In this document: positions 51,761-60,033 of the stretch, piece after piece
Numbering within the stretch: the stretch's first letter is position 1
Layout: the number at the start of each line of letters is the position of its first letter
Assembly (NCBI GenBank): GCA_964590645.1
Contig: CAZPYJ010000003.1
Coordinates: forward strand, 62,001 to 126,000
Direction: 5' to 3'
DNA length: 64,000 nt
DNA from: JAGNHN01 sp964590645
GTDB taxonomy: Bacteria; Bacteroidota; Bacteroidia; Bacteroidales; JAGNHN01
Position numbers and translations under genes: made by a program
Notes under the pieces: generated by a model
Database searches by the model: none
What the model was told of the DNA's origin: nothing
What the model saw: the letters and a program-made list of their open reading frames with translations, nothing else

Positions 51761-52459
51761 TCAGGGTTTCCTTTTTGCCTCCAGACTGGCAAAATACCAG
51801 TTGATGCCTATCCAGAAACGATGGCGGGAGGCATCCTCAAGAAAGGAATCCAGCCGGTAATCCAGTCCCCCCTCCAGCTTGCCGCCGCCCTCAAAAGCAT
51901 AGCCCAAAAACGGGCTCCAGCGGATTTCAAGTCCATAGTCACCCCCTTGCCATTCATTCAGGTACTCATTGCCTGCCTTCAGGTAGAACTCCCCCGGATC
52001 CACCCTGTCGCCATTCAGGGGGATCTCTGCAGCCAGCCGGTAACGCAGCCTGAAGGCAGGTTTCTCAGCCGTGGAAAAAGTTTGATCGGCTGCGAAACGA
52101 TGGGCCAGTCGGAAACGCGGGTAAGGCCGTGTAAAGGTCATCTGCTGGGCACTTCGGTGGAATACCGCGCCTTCCCTGATCCGCATTACGTAGCCCCCGC
52201 CCACGGCACTCCGGATGCCGGTTTTACGGGCTGCGATGAGTGCAAGATCTGTCAATACATAGTCATAGGACGTCTCTCCTTTCTCTCCGAAGATCCCCTG
52301 GTAAAAGGCCTGTCGGGATTCCGCCTTGACATTCAGGCTCCAGTCTTTGGGGAATTTTGCATTCAGACTGAGAGAAGGCAACACCCCCGCCTGGTAGCTG
52401 CCCTGTGCATTGCCCACCAAGGGAATGAGTATAATGAAGAAGAAAAGCAGTGTGCGCAT
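51761..52459 (-). CDS. DUF2490 family outer-membrane protein
   Basis: A 232-residue predicted outer-membrane barrel of unknown function. It has a signal peptide (RTLLFFFIILIPLVGNAQ) and repeated amphipathic strands with Trp/Tyr/Arg endings (GSYQAGVLPSLSLN, LAHRFAADQTF, RLRYRLAAEIPLNG). It ends with a strand RFWIGINWYFASLE plus a basic tail, as DUF2490 proteins do. The ATG at 52459 is 1 nt after the upstream stop, so it is co-transcribed with the PepSY-like gene. Confidence 0.75.
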   Translation of the reverse strand: MRTLLFFFIILIPLVGNAQGSYQAGVLPSLSLNAKFPKDWSLNVKAESRQAFYQGIFGEKGETSYDYVLTDLALIAARKTGIRSAVGGGYVMRIREGAVFHRSAQQMTFTRPYPRFRLAHRFAADQTFSTAEKPAFRLRYRLAAEIPLNGDRVDPGEFYLKAGNEYLNEWQGGDYGLEIRWSPFLGYAFEGGGKLEGGLDYRLDSFLEDASRHRFWIGINWYFASLEAKRKP

Positions 52460-52460
52460 C

Positions 52461-53036
52461 TCAGTACTCCAAATGTTGAATGTCCTGCAATACAATCTCT
52501 GAAACCTTTAAGATTTCTCCCTCTTTTGAAAACAGCACCTCAAATTGCCTGTAGGTTTTCTGTTGACGGCTGGCGATAACCAATTCATATTGTTTCAGGA
52601 TGTCCTGCCCCGCAAGACCTTCATTGATGAGTTGCCGCAATGCCTGACGACTTCCCTGGTATTGGCGCTGTACTTTTCGAACCACATATTTTTCATAACG
52701 GGCGCTGAGCTGCGCTTCCATTCGGTTCAGGACAGGCTCGGGAATCTCTGCCATTTTGATTTCAACTTCCACATCCTCCAGGCGGCCATCCTTAGAAAAC
52801 TCAATACTGTAGTGGTGTCCCTTGTGCCGGGTTTTGGCCTCGTAAGTGATGTGGCTTATTCCGCTCTCTTCATACCACCTGACTTTGGCATTGAAATCCA
52901 GGGAGTCCACAAAATCCCTTGCCGTGGAGATTACTTCTTTTTCACGGATGCGGACTTCCTTCTCCACTTTCTGTTGTGCGGATACCATCAGGGTAATCAG
53001 GAAGAGCGGAAGAATGAGTCTGATTTTCAGGTTCAT
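52461..53036 (-). CDS. Secreted PepSY-like protein
   Basis: A 191-residue periplasmic protein with a signal peptide (KIRLILPLFLITLMVSAQQ). Two PepSY-like repeats follow: VRWYEESGISHITYEAKTRH with YSIEFSKDGRLEDVEVEIKM, and YELVIASRQQKTYRQFEVLFSKEGEILKV. Such domains are thought to inhibit or modulate peptidases or to respond to the envelope, but no role is proven. The start is taken at 53036, where the signal peptide begins. It is the first gene of a unit with DUF2490 and the aldolase. Confidence 0.7.
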   Translation of the reverse strand: MNLKIRLILPLFLITLMVSAQQKVEKEVRIREKEVISTARDFVDSLDFNAKVRWYEESGISHITYEAKTRHKGHHYSIEFSKDGRLEDVEVEIKMAEIPEPVLNRMEAQLSARYEKYVVRKVQRQYQGSRQALRQLINEGLAGQDILKQYELVIASRQQKTYRQFEVLFSKEGEILKVSEIVLQDIQHLEY

Positions 53037-53516
53037 TGGGTAAAAGATTCGTTTCCGGAACAATTTACAGGCTGTGCCATATGATCTTTTCAGGTTTTCA
53101 TCTTCACAGAATAAGACAATAACCCCAAAGAAGGCATTACTGTTCAAGGCTTATGAAGGGCAATGCAATAGCTCAGGCTTACTTTGTATTCGAAATCTTA
53201 AAATATAAATTGAAATTGAACATTCCCACCCCTGCCAGGCATTCTATTCTACCTTAACGTCTCATCTTTTCGCCAATGCGTGCCTTGCCCCTTTCGGAAA
53301 AACTGTTGCTCTATTTTGTCTTCCTCTGCATCCTGATTGCTTTCTTTCCCCGGGAGGACCGCCTGGCGTGTGTGCCTGATGATAAGAGGTGCGACGATTA
53401 GGCGGTCCTTTACTGTTGCGATAATGGAGCTCAAGGGATTGGGAAGCAAGCAAGGACAGACAGGCCGACGGAAGCTGTGCGATAAGATTATTGTATTGTA
53501 ATCCCTATTCCATTAT
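53037..53516. other. Intergenic region upstream of tRNA locus, no gene seen
   Basis: About 480 bp with no convincing gene. It holds a 10-bp perfect inverted repeat, AGGACCGCCT (53355-53364) and AGGCGGTCCT (53400-53409), with a 35-nt loop. The promoter of the tRNA locus begins at its right end. Confidence 0.55.
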
Positions 53517-53546
53517 TTGTGCAGTATAAAAAAACTTATAACTTTG
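53517..53546 (+). promoter_or_regulatory. Promoter of the tRNA-Asn locus
   Basis: TTG at 53517-53519, a 19-base spacer, and TAACTTTG at 53539-53546. The damaged tRNA copy begins at 53559, 12 nt after the -7 element, so this promoter would transcribe the damaged copy first and then the intact tRNA. Confidence 0.8.
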
Positions 53547-53558
53547 CAGCCTCAAAAT

Positions 53559-53611
53559 TCCTCCTTAGCTCAGTTGGTCAGAGTCCCGCACTTGCGGGAT
53601 TAATCAGAGGG
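53559..53611 (+). pseudogene. tRNA-Asn pseudogene with inserted hairpin
   Basis: The first 25 nt (53559-53583) are identical to the 5' part of the tRNA-Asn at 53642. The anticodon-stem segment CATCTGACTG is then replaced by a 16-nt self-complementary hairpin (TCCCGCACTTGCGGGA, 53584-53599), after which TTAATCAGAGGG (53600-53611) again matches. The T-arm and 3' acceptor strand are absent. It cannot fold as a tRNA. Confidence 0.8.
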
Positions 53612-53641
53612 CCAGGATGAATAAACGAAAAGCTGAAATAC

Positions 53642-53715
53642 TCCTCCTTAGCTCAGTTGGTCAGAGCATCTGACTGTTAATCAGAGGGTCGCTGGTTCAA
53701 GTCCAGCAGGGGGAG
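53642..53715 (+). tRNA. tRNA-Asn (GTT)
   Basis: A 74-nt cloverleaf: acceptor TCCTCCT pairs with AGGGGGA (one T-G wobble), D-arm GCTCAGTTGGTCAGAGC, anticodon arm CTGACTGTTAATCAG with anticodon GTT, T-arm GCTGGTTCAAGTCCAGC, discriminator G. CCA is not encoded. Confidence 0.96.
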
Positions 53716-53719
53716 CTTC

Positions 53720-53764
53720 AAAAGCCCGGCACTTCGACTTCGCTCAGTGACCGGGCTTTTTCTT
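53720..53764 (+). terminator. Rho-independent terminator of tRNA-Asn
   Basis: AAAAGCCCGG pairs with CCGGGCTTTT around a loop that contains another small palindrome (CACTTCGACTTCGCTCAGTG), and T-rich sequence follows. It starts 4 nt after the tRNA end. Confidence 0.88.
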
Positions 53765-53788
53765 TACGGGTGTGACGGTGGATTCTTC

Positions 53789-53813
53789 ACTCAGTGACCG
53801 GGCTTTTTCTTTT
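53789..53813. repeat. Duplicated right half of the tRNA terminator
   Basis: CTCAGTGACCGGGCTTTTTCTT at 53742-53763 recurs, with a few more flanking bases, starting near 53789. The left arm (AAAAGCCCGG) is not duplicated, so this copy cannot form the terminator by itself. The rest of the gap to 54102 shows only the repeated word TGCACGCTTCT and no gene. Confidence 0.7.
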
Positions 53814-54101
53814 GTGACAGTGCCATTCTTAATGATCAATCCAGCACTTCTTGCATTAAATAATATTTCTTCGCTCGATATGTTAATGCACGCTTCTCAG
53901 TCCAAATCCCATATGCTATAAAGGACCAATGCTATGCACGCTTCTTTTATTTGCCCGATCAATATTTCTGGGCAAATCGGCCAAAGTTGTAGGAAATATT
54001 TTGAGGTCAAACAATTTTGAGTTTATGCCAAGCCTGCCTACATTTATCCACACGTTTGCAAGCAAACCATACAATACCACATCCCCTCAAGCAGCTTCCT
54101 T

Positions 54102-55535
54102 ATGCCTTTACCCACCTCATCACAAACCACTGCGCATTCAATTCCCTTCGCAGGAAAGCGCCACAAGCTTAGCTTCCTTTTGGATATCCTGAGCAAGCAA
54201 ACGATCCATCCATACTGTGCAGGATTTCTCATACTGTGCCTAAGTACGATTGCGCCTTTAGCGACGGCACAAACCAATTTCATCCTCAACTTCGATGCGA
54301 AAGATGCGAACACCTACGCTGTCCTTAGTCTTGACAGTGTCAGCATCCACAACATTACAGCAGGAAAAGATACCCTTGTCTATGGACCGAACCCCAGCCT
54401 GAACCTGCTTGTTACGGGCGCACAGGATATCAGCCAGAGTGGGAGGCGAGCTTTTCTCTCAGATCCCTATCCTAACCCGGCCGAAGGAAACAGTAAATTA
54501 GCGCTAAGCCTTGAAAAGCCTGAGCTTCTGAGTATTCGTATCAGTAATATGGAAGGACGGGTATTGCTTCAGCATCAAACACACCTTGAAGCAGGTAGGT
54601 ATGAGCTAAGGGTAAGCACCGGCGAACATCCGGTCACCCTAGTCACCCTGAGTACTTCTGAAATGGCGGTCAGTCGAAAAATCATCGCTAACTCAACAAA
54701 CAACAACAGAACAATTGATTTGGAAATCCATCCTATCTATTCTTTCTCCTCGAAGCAATCTACATACGCTGTAAATGACTTTACTTTTCATCCCGGTGAT
54801 TCCTTATTGATGACGGCTTATGCGACAGGCTACCAGCCCGGAAGCATCCAATGGGCTCCGCAAACCAGCACTAACTTTACTTTTTTCCTGTATCCGGATA
54901 GTTTTTATTGCGGTAATGACTTTGTCGATCCACGGGACGGACAGGTTTACCAATCGGTACTGATCGGCGCTCAATGCTGGATGGCGGAGAATCTGAATTT
55001 TGGAAGTATGATCCTTGGGAATTATGAGCAAACAGATAATGGTATCATCGAGAAATATTGTTACAATGACGATTCGAATAATTGCAGTCAATATGGCGGA
55101 CTTTATCAATGGAATGAAGCGATGGACTATACTCCCAGCCAGGCAACGCAAGGCATTTGTCCAACGGGTTGGCATATCGGCACAGATGCGGAATGGTGCA
55201 CCCTGACTACTTTCCTTGACTCCACAGTTAACTGTAGTGCATTAAATTTAAGCGGAATGAATGCCGGTGGAACATTGAAGGCAACAGACACTACACACTG
55301 GCATTCCCCCAATACAGGGGCGACCAACAGCAGCGGATTCACAGCCCTTGGTGGCGGCAATCGCAACACCAATACCCTCTACTTCCATCTCAGGAACCGC
55401 ACCAATTTTTGGTCCTCCACAGAATATACCTCTCTCAACGGGATCCACCGGGCTCTCTACGCCGACTACGCCACTGTCCTCCGTTACTACAATCAAAAGA
55501 GCTTTGGTTTTTCAGTTCGTTGCATAAAGGATTAA
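54102..55535 (+). CDS. FISUMP domain protein with internal sorting-like domain
   Basis: A 477-residue exported protein. The signal helix is CAGFLILCLSTIAPLATAQ (about 39-57), so the true start may be later than the ATG at 54102 (a non-ATG codon between residues 28 and 36). A beta-domain (NFILNFDAKDANTYAVLSLDSV) is followed by a type IX-sorting-like module in the middle (about 125-200: DPYPNPAEGNSKLALSLEKP, ISNMEGRVLLQHQ). A FISUMP domain takes up about 275-477, with IGAQCWMAENLNF, YGGLYQWNEAM, GICPTGWHIGTDAEW and SFGFSVRCIKD. Such proteins are common in Bacteroidota and their function is unknown. A palindrome follows the stop. Confidence 0.8.
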   Translation: MPLPTSSQTTAHSIPFAGKRHKLSFLLDILSKQTIHPYCAGFLILCLSTIAPLATAQTNFILNFDAKDANTYAVLSLDSVSIHNITAGKDTLVYGPNPSLNLLVTGAQDISQSGRRAFLSDPYPNPAEGNSKLALSLEKPELLSIRISNMEGRVLLQHQTHLEAGRYELRVSTGEHPVTLVTLSTSEMAVSRKIIANSTNNNRTIDLEIHPIYSFSSKQSTYAVNDFTFHPGDSLLMTAYATGYQPGSIQWAPQTSTNFTFFLYPDSFYCGNDFVDPRDGQVYQSVLIGAQCWMAENLNFGSMILGNYEQTDNGIIEKYCYNDDSNNCSQYGGLYQWNEAMDYTPSQATQGICPTGWHIGTDAEWCTLTTFLDSTVNCSALNLSGMNAGGTLKATDTTHWHSPNTGATNSSGFTALGGGNRNTNTLYFHLRNRTNFWSSTEYTSLNGIHRALYADYATVLRYYNQKSFGFSVRCIKD

Positions 55536-55557
55536 TTGATCTTCGGCAGCTCCGATG

Positions 55558-55579
55558 TCCGTAGCGTCCACGCTACGGA
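55558..55579. repeat. 10-bp perfect inverted repeat after the FISUMP gene
   Basis: TCCGTAGCGT (55558-55567) and ACGCTACGGA (55570-55579) with a 2-nt loop. The word GACGCTACGGA also occurs at 50611. It could act as a weak terminator although no T-run follows. Confidence 0.7.
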
Positions 55580-55735
55580 TCTGCATAACATAGGCTCCAG
55601 CCTGCCTTAAAGGGTGTGGAAGCAAAATGAGTTGTTCTCAGGAGCATCCATTATTAGAGTAGAGGTGTCTTATATTTTGTAGGGCTACTTCGATAAGAGT
55701 TAAGAGCAATATTAACTAATCTATTCCTGTCAAAT

Positions 55736-57313
55736 ATGAATATTCCTATTTCACTCTTTCCAATTTTGTTAATCCTCATCACAAATTTAGGCTTATCACA
55801 AAACACGCACACGTATTGGGAAAAGACCTATGGAGTTGGATCTGGACATAAAATATTTGAGAATGAAGGGGGGGCGTCTGGCCCAACGTATACAGTGGTA
55901 GGAAATAGTAGCGGAATAGTTTTTATGAATATCGATTCGGATGGAAATCAACTTTGGGGGAATCGTTTCAGCGGGGGTTCAGTAGAAGATGTTGTGATGA
56001 CACCCGACGGTGGTTATGCAACGGTAGGTAGTAGTTCAAGCTATAGCTATTCAATGAGGAATTTATATGTTACTAAGATAAGCCCAAGTGGTTCGTTGAG
56101 TTGGTCATTAAGTTTCGGTGGAGGACCTGGCAGTACCCACGATACATATGGGAAGGGGATTATCATAACGACTGATAATTGTATTGTAGTAAGCGGTAGC
56201 TCAAACGCCTTCGGAAGCAATCCCACACGAACTATTGTAGCCAAAATAGATCTTTGGGGAAACATCCTTTGGTCGAAGACTTATTATGGCCCTTGGTTGA
56301 GTAAGGCTGGCCATGCTGTAGCAGCCGCTGATAGTGGTGCCTGCGTTGTTGCTTGTTATGGTGGCATTGGAGCAGGAAATGTAGATTTTGCCCTACTAAA
56401 GATTGATTCAGATGGAAATTTGTTGTGGTCAAAGTCTTATGGTGGTGTGGGACAGGATGTACCATACTCAATGATTAGAACCACTGATGGAGGATACTTA
56501 CTTGGAGGCTTTAGTAACAGTTTTAACAGCATCTCCGGAAATAACATATACCTCGTCAAAACAAATTCAGAAGGAGACACAATGTGGACACGATTGATAG
56601 GAAACGGTATCTCAAATCAGATAGCGTTTTCTTTGGTAGAGCTAACGGATGGGTTTGTAATAGGTAGTCATAATGGTACTCAGGGAGGATTTAGGATCAT
56701 TAAAACTGATCCATACGGGTTTATACAATGGCATAGATTGATAGCACCTGTGGGTGCTGGTCCACATTACGCTTACAGTATACGTCCAATTAGTGACGGC
56801 TTTTTGATTACAGGTACCCGTGGTGGGTATTGTGGACACACATTTGGGATCAGTAAAGTAGATACACAGGGATTAAATGGATGTGAAACCTATGATACCC
56901 TTTACTGTACGAATACAAACACATTAGTCAACAACGCCAATCAGGTTGAGGACACCGCAAATCTGATCCTATATCCTCATTCTCCAAATACTAGTGGCTG
57001 GACTGGAACAACAATGACTCATTGTATGACTATTATTACCGGCACAGACAAAATAACCCCATTCATTGAGCCTCTCCTGTATCCGAATCCGGTAAAAGGA
57101 AAATTTAGTCTTAGACTAGGTGGAGCCTGGGAGGCTGAGTTTATGAAAACGATCGAGATTTTTGATCTTGCAGGAAGAAACTTAACCAATAAGGTAAGTG
57201 TCACAGCCAGTGAACCAATTCAAGTAGAATGTGACAAACTTAGTCCAGGGCTATACTTACTGCGGATTTCGATTAGGACAGAGGTTCATACATTAAAGTT
57301 TGTCATTGAATGA
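55736..57313 (+). CDS. Secreted repeat protein with C-terminal T9SS sorting domain
   Basis: A 525-residue exported protein: signal peptide (residues 1-21, ILITNLGLSQ). Then at least five propeller-like repeats of about 55 residues with the pattern K-x-D-x-x-G-N-x-x-W-S-x-x-x-G, seen as NIDSDGNQLWGNRFSGG, KISPSGSLSWSLSFGG, KIDLWGNILWSKTYYG, KIDSDGNLLWSKSYGG and KTNSEGDTMWTRLIG, each followed by a TxDGGYxxxG strand. The C-terminal 80 residues are a type A sorting domain (LLYPNPVKGKFSLRL to SPGLYLLRI). It is probably a cell-surface or secreted binding protein. Codons are clearly richer in A and T than those of neighbouring genes, suggesting recent acquisition. Confidence 0.82.
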   Translation: MNIPISLFPILLILITNLGLSQNTHTYWEKTYGVGSGHKIFENEGGASGPTYTVVGNSSGIVFMNIDSDGNQLWGNRFSGGSVEDVVMTPDGGYATVGSSSSYSYSMRNLYVTKISPSGSLSWSLSFGGGPGSTHDTYGKGIIITTDNCIVVSGSSNAFGSNPTRTIVAKIDLWGNILWSKTYYGPWLSKAGHAVAAADSGACVVACYGGIGAGNVDFALLKIDSDGNLLWSKSYGGVGQDVPYSMIRTTDGGYLLGGFSNSFNSISGNNIYLVKTNSEGDTMWTRLIGNGISNQIAFSLVELTDGFVIGSHNGTQGGFRIIKTDPYGFIQWHRLIAPVGAGPHYAYSIRPISDGFLITGTRGGYCGHTFGISKVDTQGLNGCETYDTLYCTNTNTLVNNANQVEDTANLILYPHSPNTSGWTGTTMTHCMTIITGTDKITPFIEPLLYPNPVKGKFSLRLGGAWEAEFMKTIEIFDLAGRNLTNKVSVTASEPIQVECDKLSPGLYLLRISIRTEVHTLKFVIE

Positions 57314-57360
57314 GCCTTGAGCAAATAACCCAGCTCGCGCGCGTCTTATATTATTCGCCC

Positions 57361-57420
57361 TAGCTTTAGCGAAGGTGGATTTTCTGATGCGTGCGGCCGA
57401 ACCCACCTTCGCTAAAGCTA
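57361..57420. repeat. 18-bp perfect inverted repeat between convergent genes
   Basis: TAGCTTTAGCGAAGGTGG (57361-57378) is mirrored by CCACCTTCGCTAAAGCTA (57403-57420) around a 24-nt loop. It lies between the convergent T9SS gene and the sensor nucleotidyltransferase gene and may terminate both transcripts, although it has no T-run. Confidence 0.85.
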
Positions 57421-57536
57421 TGGTTGACGCGCAGGTCGTTTTCAAACGGCTGGGATATGAGGTATTCTGTAAGGAACGCGCCTGAAGACGCTCGCCAACC
57501 GGGAAACTTACGTAGTTTCCCTTCACTCACTCCCGC

Positions 57537-57580
57537 TCTCACACTCACACTCACACTCACACTCACACTCACTCTCACTC
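57537..57580. repeat. CTCACA microsatellite
   Basis: About seven units of the hexamer CTCACA/CTCACT directly abut the stop codon of the minus-strand nucleotidyltransferase gene. On its strand the repeat reads GTGTGA and lies in the 3' untranslated region. Confidence 0.85.
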
Positions 57581-60033
57581 TACCCTCCTCCCTTGAAAAC
57601 AATGCCCAGCTCGCTTTGCAAGCCCTGCACCTGCTTCAATATCTTCTTTACAATCGACAGCTCAATGGAGGTCAACACATCTTTATGCACTTCATTCTCA
57701 GGCGGCTCATTGTTGAGTAAGTGCCGGGTTTGATGCTTAATGCGCAGGTGCATCAGGAACTCCCAGGCTTTTTCTATTTCCTGGCAAGCCTCCGCATCCA
57801 CCACCCCTTTCTCACGCAACTGATGAAGCCGCTTGATGCTGTTGGTCTCGTTGATGCCCTTATGCAGGCTCTGTATGCGCAGATAGCCGGTGATGGGAAG
57901 CATCACCTTTTTCAGGTCAATGATGTTGTCTTCAAAGTCGGGTTTGTACTTGATAATGGCGTTGGCCAAATGGTAAAGGAAAAGGCTGCTTTCTTTTGCC
58001 AGTTTAAGAAAATGAGTTCGTAGCTCACTTACTAATTCCTCCTCTCCAAAGATAAATTTCAGGTCAAAGAAGATCTGGCTATTCAGGATATGCTCCAGGT
58101 CCTGGTCTTGTATCCACGCGCTGAAGTAAGCCTTCCAAATATGCACAGGCTTGCACCATTTGGGGTTCCTGGCCATCATCAGGCCCTTGCAATTATGATA
58201 GCCCACCGTATTGAGGCTGTTGTTCACATATTCAGCCAGGCCCAGGAAGTACTTTTCAGCCCCTTCCTTCCCATCTTCATAAATGATGGCATTGTCCTGG
58301 TCTGTTTTCAAAGTCTGCTCCGACCTTCCTTCGCTGCCCATCGCAATAAAGGCAAACTTACAGGGTGGCTGCCCGCATTGGGCGATCCCCATTTGGATAA
58401 TCCGTTGGGTGATGGCGTCAGAAACGGTCGTGATCAGGCGGGTAATGTGCCCGATATTGTCGCTGGACGATACCAGGGCGCTGATCAGGATGGGGAGCTG
58501 GGCATAAAGCTCCTTCAGCTCTTTGATGCTTTCGCAACGACGGATCTGCTGAATAATATAGCTCAGCGAATTATGCTGCACCTCAAGGCATTCCTGGTAA
58601 CTCAGGACACCGATCTCTCTACCTCCCTCATCCTTCACCAGCAAGTGGGAGACTTCCCCTGACTTGAAGTGGAGGGAGGCTTCATACATTAATGCCCCGG
58701 AGGATATGCTGAGCACAGGAGCGGTCATAATGCCGGAAACGGATTCATCGAGGGAAAGTTCCCTGGCTAGCACCCGCGATTTTAAGTCGTTGGTATTGAC
58801 CACCCCTAGCGTTTGCCCGCCATCGCGGATAAAAATCACCCGCTGATCCTTCTTATGCATCAGGCTTACGGCTTCCCGGATAGGTGTATGCATATCGCAA
58901 TACAAGGCCTCTCTGATAAATGGCGCAATGGATTGGTGCATCAACTGCAGTGAGAATTCCACTTCATTGGAAAGCTTCGTGCTGCTTAGCTCCAGTTGTC
59001 GCCTGGGACTCACATCTTTAACCACCACAATGAATCCAGGGCTGTGGGCATAACTTACCTTTGATACGGAAATCACTACATCGCTATGCTTTCCACAGGA
59101 AATCACCTGGGTTTCCAAACTCAGCGACTTGTCTTCCTCCTCCATTTCGGAGATCAGGACGTCGATATCTGCATTGAAAAGTTCATTGAATCCCAAGCCA
59201 ATGATGCTGTCATCCCCTGGGCAATAGCTGTCCATAAACCTTTGATTGGCAAAGATCACCTTCCCGTCCACAAACATAAGGGTGCCTTCCGTTGCGGCCT
59301 CCACCAGGCTTTTATACTTGAGCCGCGACAATTTCAAGTCTTCCTCGGCCCTTCGGCGCTTTTGCTCAATGAGGGCACCTTGCCGGATAATAAAGGCCAG
59401 GGCAAGCAGAATCACCCCGACGATCAGGCCGGATATCCTGAACAGCCTTTGCCTGATCCCGGAGATTTCGGCCCTGACATCTTCCAGATAGATCCCTGTA
59501 CCTATGATCCAGCCCCAGGGCTTGAATGCTTTGACGAAGGATAATTTTGGGACATCCCGGCTCTGGTCGTCTTTCCACTGCCAGTAATACTCAATAAAGC
59601 CCTGTCCTGTCGAATCAACGATCCTCACCGCATCTACAAACAAGCGGTTTCCGTGGCTATCCTTATACCCCGACAGATCCGTATTATTCAGCTCCTGGCG
59701 ATAGGGGTGCATAATCATCACCGGCTGATGGTCGATCAGCCAGAAATAGTCCTTGCGCTCGTTTCCATAGCGCATTTTTTCTATCTGCAGAAGGGCATTC
59801 TCTTTGGCAGCTTCCAGCGACAACTGCCCGTTTTCAAAGCTTGTATGGTTCTCTTCGAGGATACTCCAGGCCGTATTGGTAAGCTCAAGGATCATTTCCT
59901 TCTTTCGGTCCATCATACTCTTTTCGAACATAGGGATCAGCACGAAATAGAAGGAAATAATAAACAGGGCGATCGCCAGGAAGGAGGGCAGCACGATGCC
60001 CAGGAACACATTACGCAATGATTTCGGACTCAT
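57580..60033 (-). CDS. Cache-PAS-CBS-DUF294 membrane sensor nucleotidyltransferase
   Basis: An 817-residue protein with an unusual domain string. A membrane helix (about 7-30) and an extracytoplasmic Cache domain (about 35-195: DYFWLIDHQPVMIMHPY, GNRLFVDAVRIV, KAFKPWGWIIGTGIYLEDV) come first. A second helix (about 203-223) and a PAS domain (about 245-350) follow. A CBS pair spans about 385-505 (PIREAVSLMHKKDQRVIFIRD and SGIMTAPVLSISSGALMYEA). A DUF294 nucleotidyltransferase comes next, with AMGSEGRSEQTLKTDQDNAIIY (Gly-Ser and Asp-x-Asp, about 565-586), then DUF294_C. The substrate is unknown; DUF294 is related to GlnD-type nucleotidyltransferases. It overlaps the upstream phosphoesterase gene by 4 nt. 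Confidence 0.87.
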   Translation of the reverse strand: MSPKSLRNVFLGIVLPSFLAIALFIISFYFVLIPMFEKSMMDRKKEMILELTNTAWSILEENHTSFENGQLSLEAAKENALLQIEKMRYGNERKDYFWLIDHQPVMIMHPYRQELNNTDLSGYKDSHGNRLFVDAVRIVDSTGQGFIEYYWQWKDDQSRDVPKLSFVKAFKPWGWIIGTGIYLEDVRAEISGIRQRLFRISGLIVGVILLALAFIIRQGALIEQKRRRAEEDLKLSRLKYKSLVEAATEGTLMFVDGKVIFANQRFMDSYCPGDDSIIGLGFNELFNADIDVLISEMEEEDKSLSLETQVISCGKHSDVVISVSKVSYAHSPGFIVVVKDVSPRRQLELSSTKLSNEVEFSLQLMHQSIAPFIREALYCDMHTPIREAVSLMHKKDQRVIFIRDGGQTLGVVNTNDLKSRVLARELSLDESVSGIMTAPVLSISSGALMYEASLHFKSGEVSHLLVKDEGGREIGVLSYQECLEVQHNSLSYIIQQIRRCESIKELKELYAQLPILISALVSSSDNIGHITRLITTVSDAITQRIIQMGIAQCGQPPCKFAFIAMGSEGRSEQTLKTDQDNAIIYEDGKEGAEKYFLGLAEYVNNSLNTVGYHNCKGLMMARNPKWCKPVHIWKAYFSAWIQDQDLEHILNSQIFFDLKFIFGEEELVSELRTHFLKLAKESSLFLYHLANAIIKYKPDFEDNIIDLKKVMLPITGYLRIQSLHKGINETNSIKRLHQLREKGVVDAEACQEIEKAWEFLMHLRIKHQTRHLLNNEPPENEVHKDVLTSIELSIVKKILKQVQGLQSELGIVFKGGG

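Noticed and set aside
53559..53641. A functional second tRNA
   Set aside because: The anticodon stem is replaced by a foreign hairpin and there is no T-arm or 3' acceptor strand.
57366..57602. Minus-strand frame with a Val-Ser repeat
   Set aside because: The repeat is only a translation of the CTCACA microsatellite.
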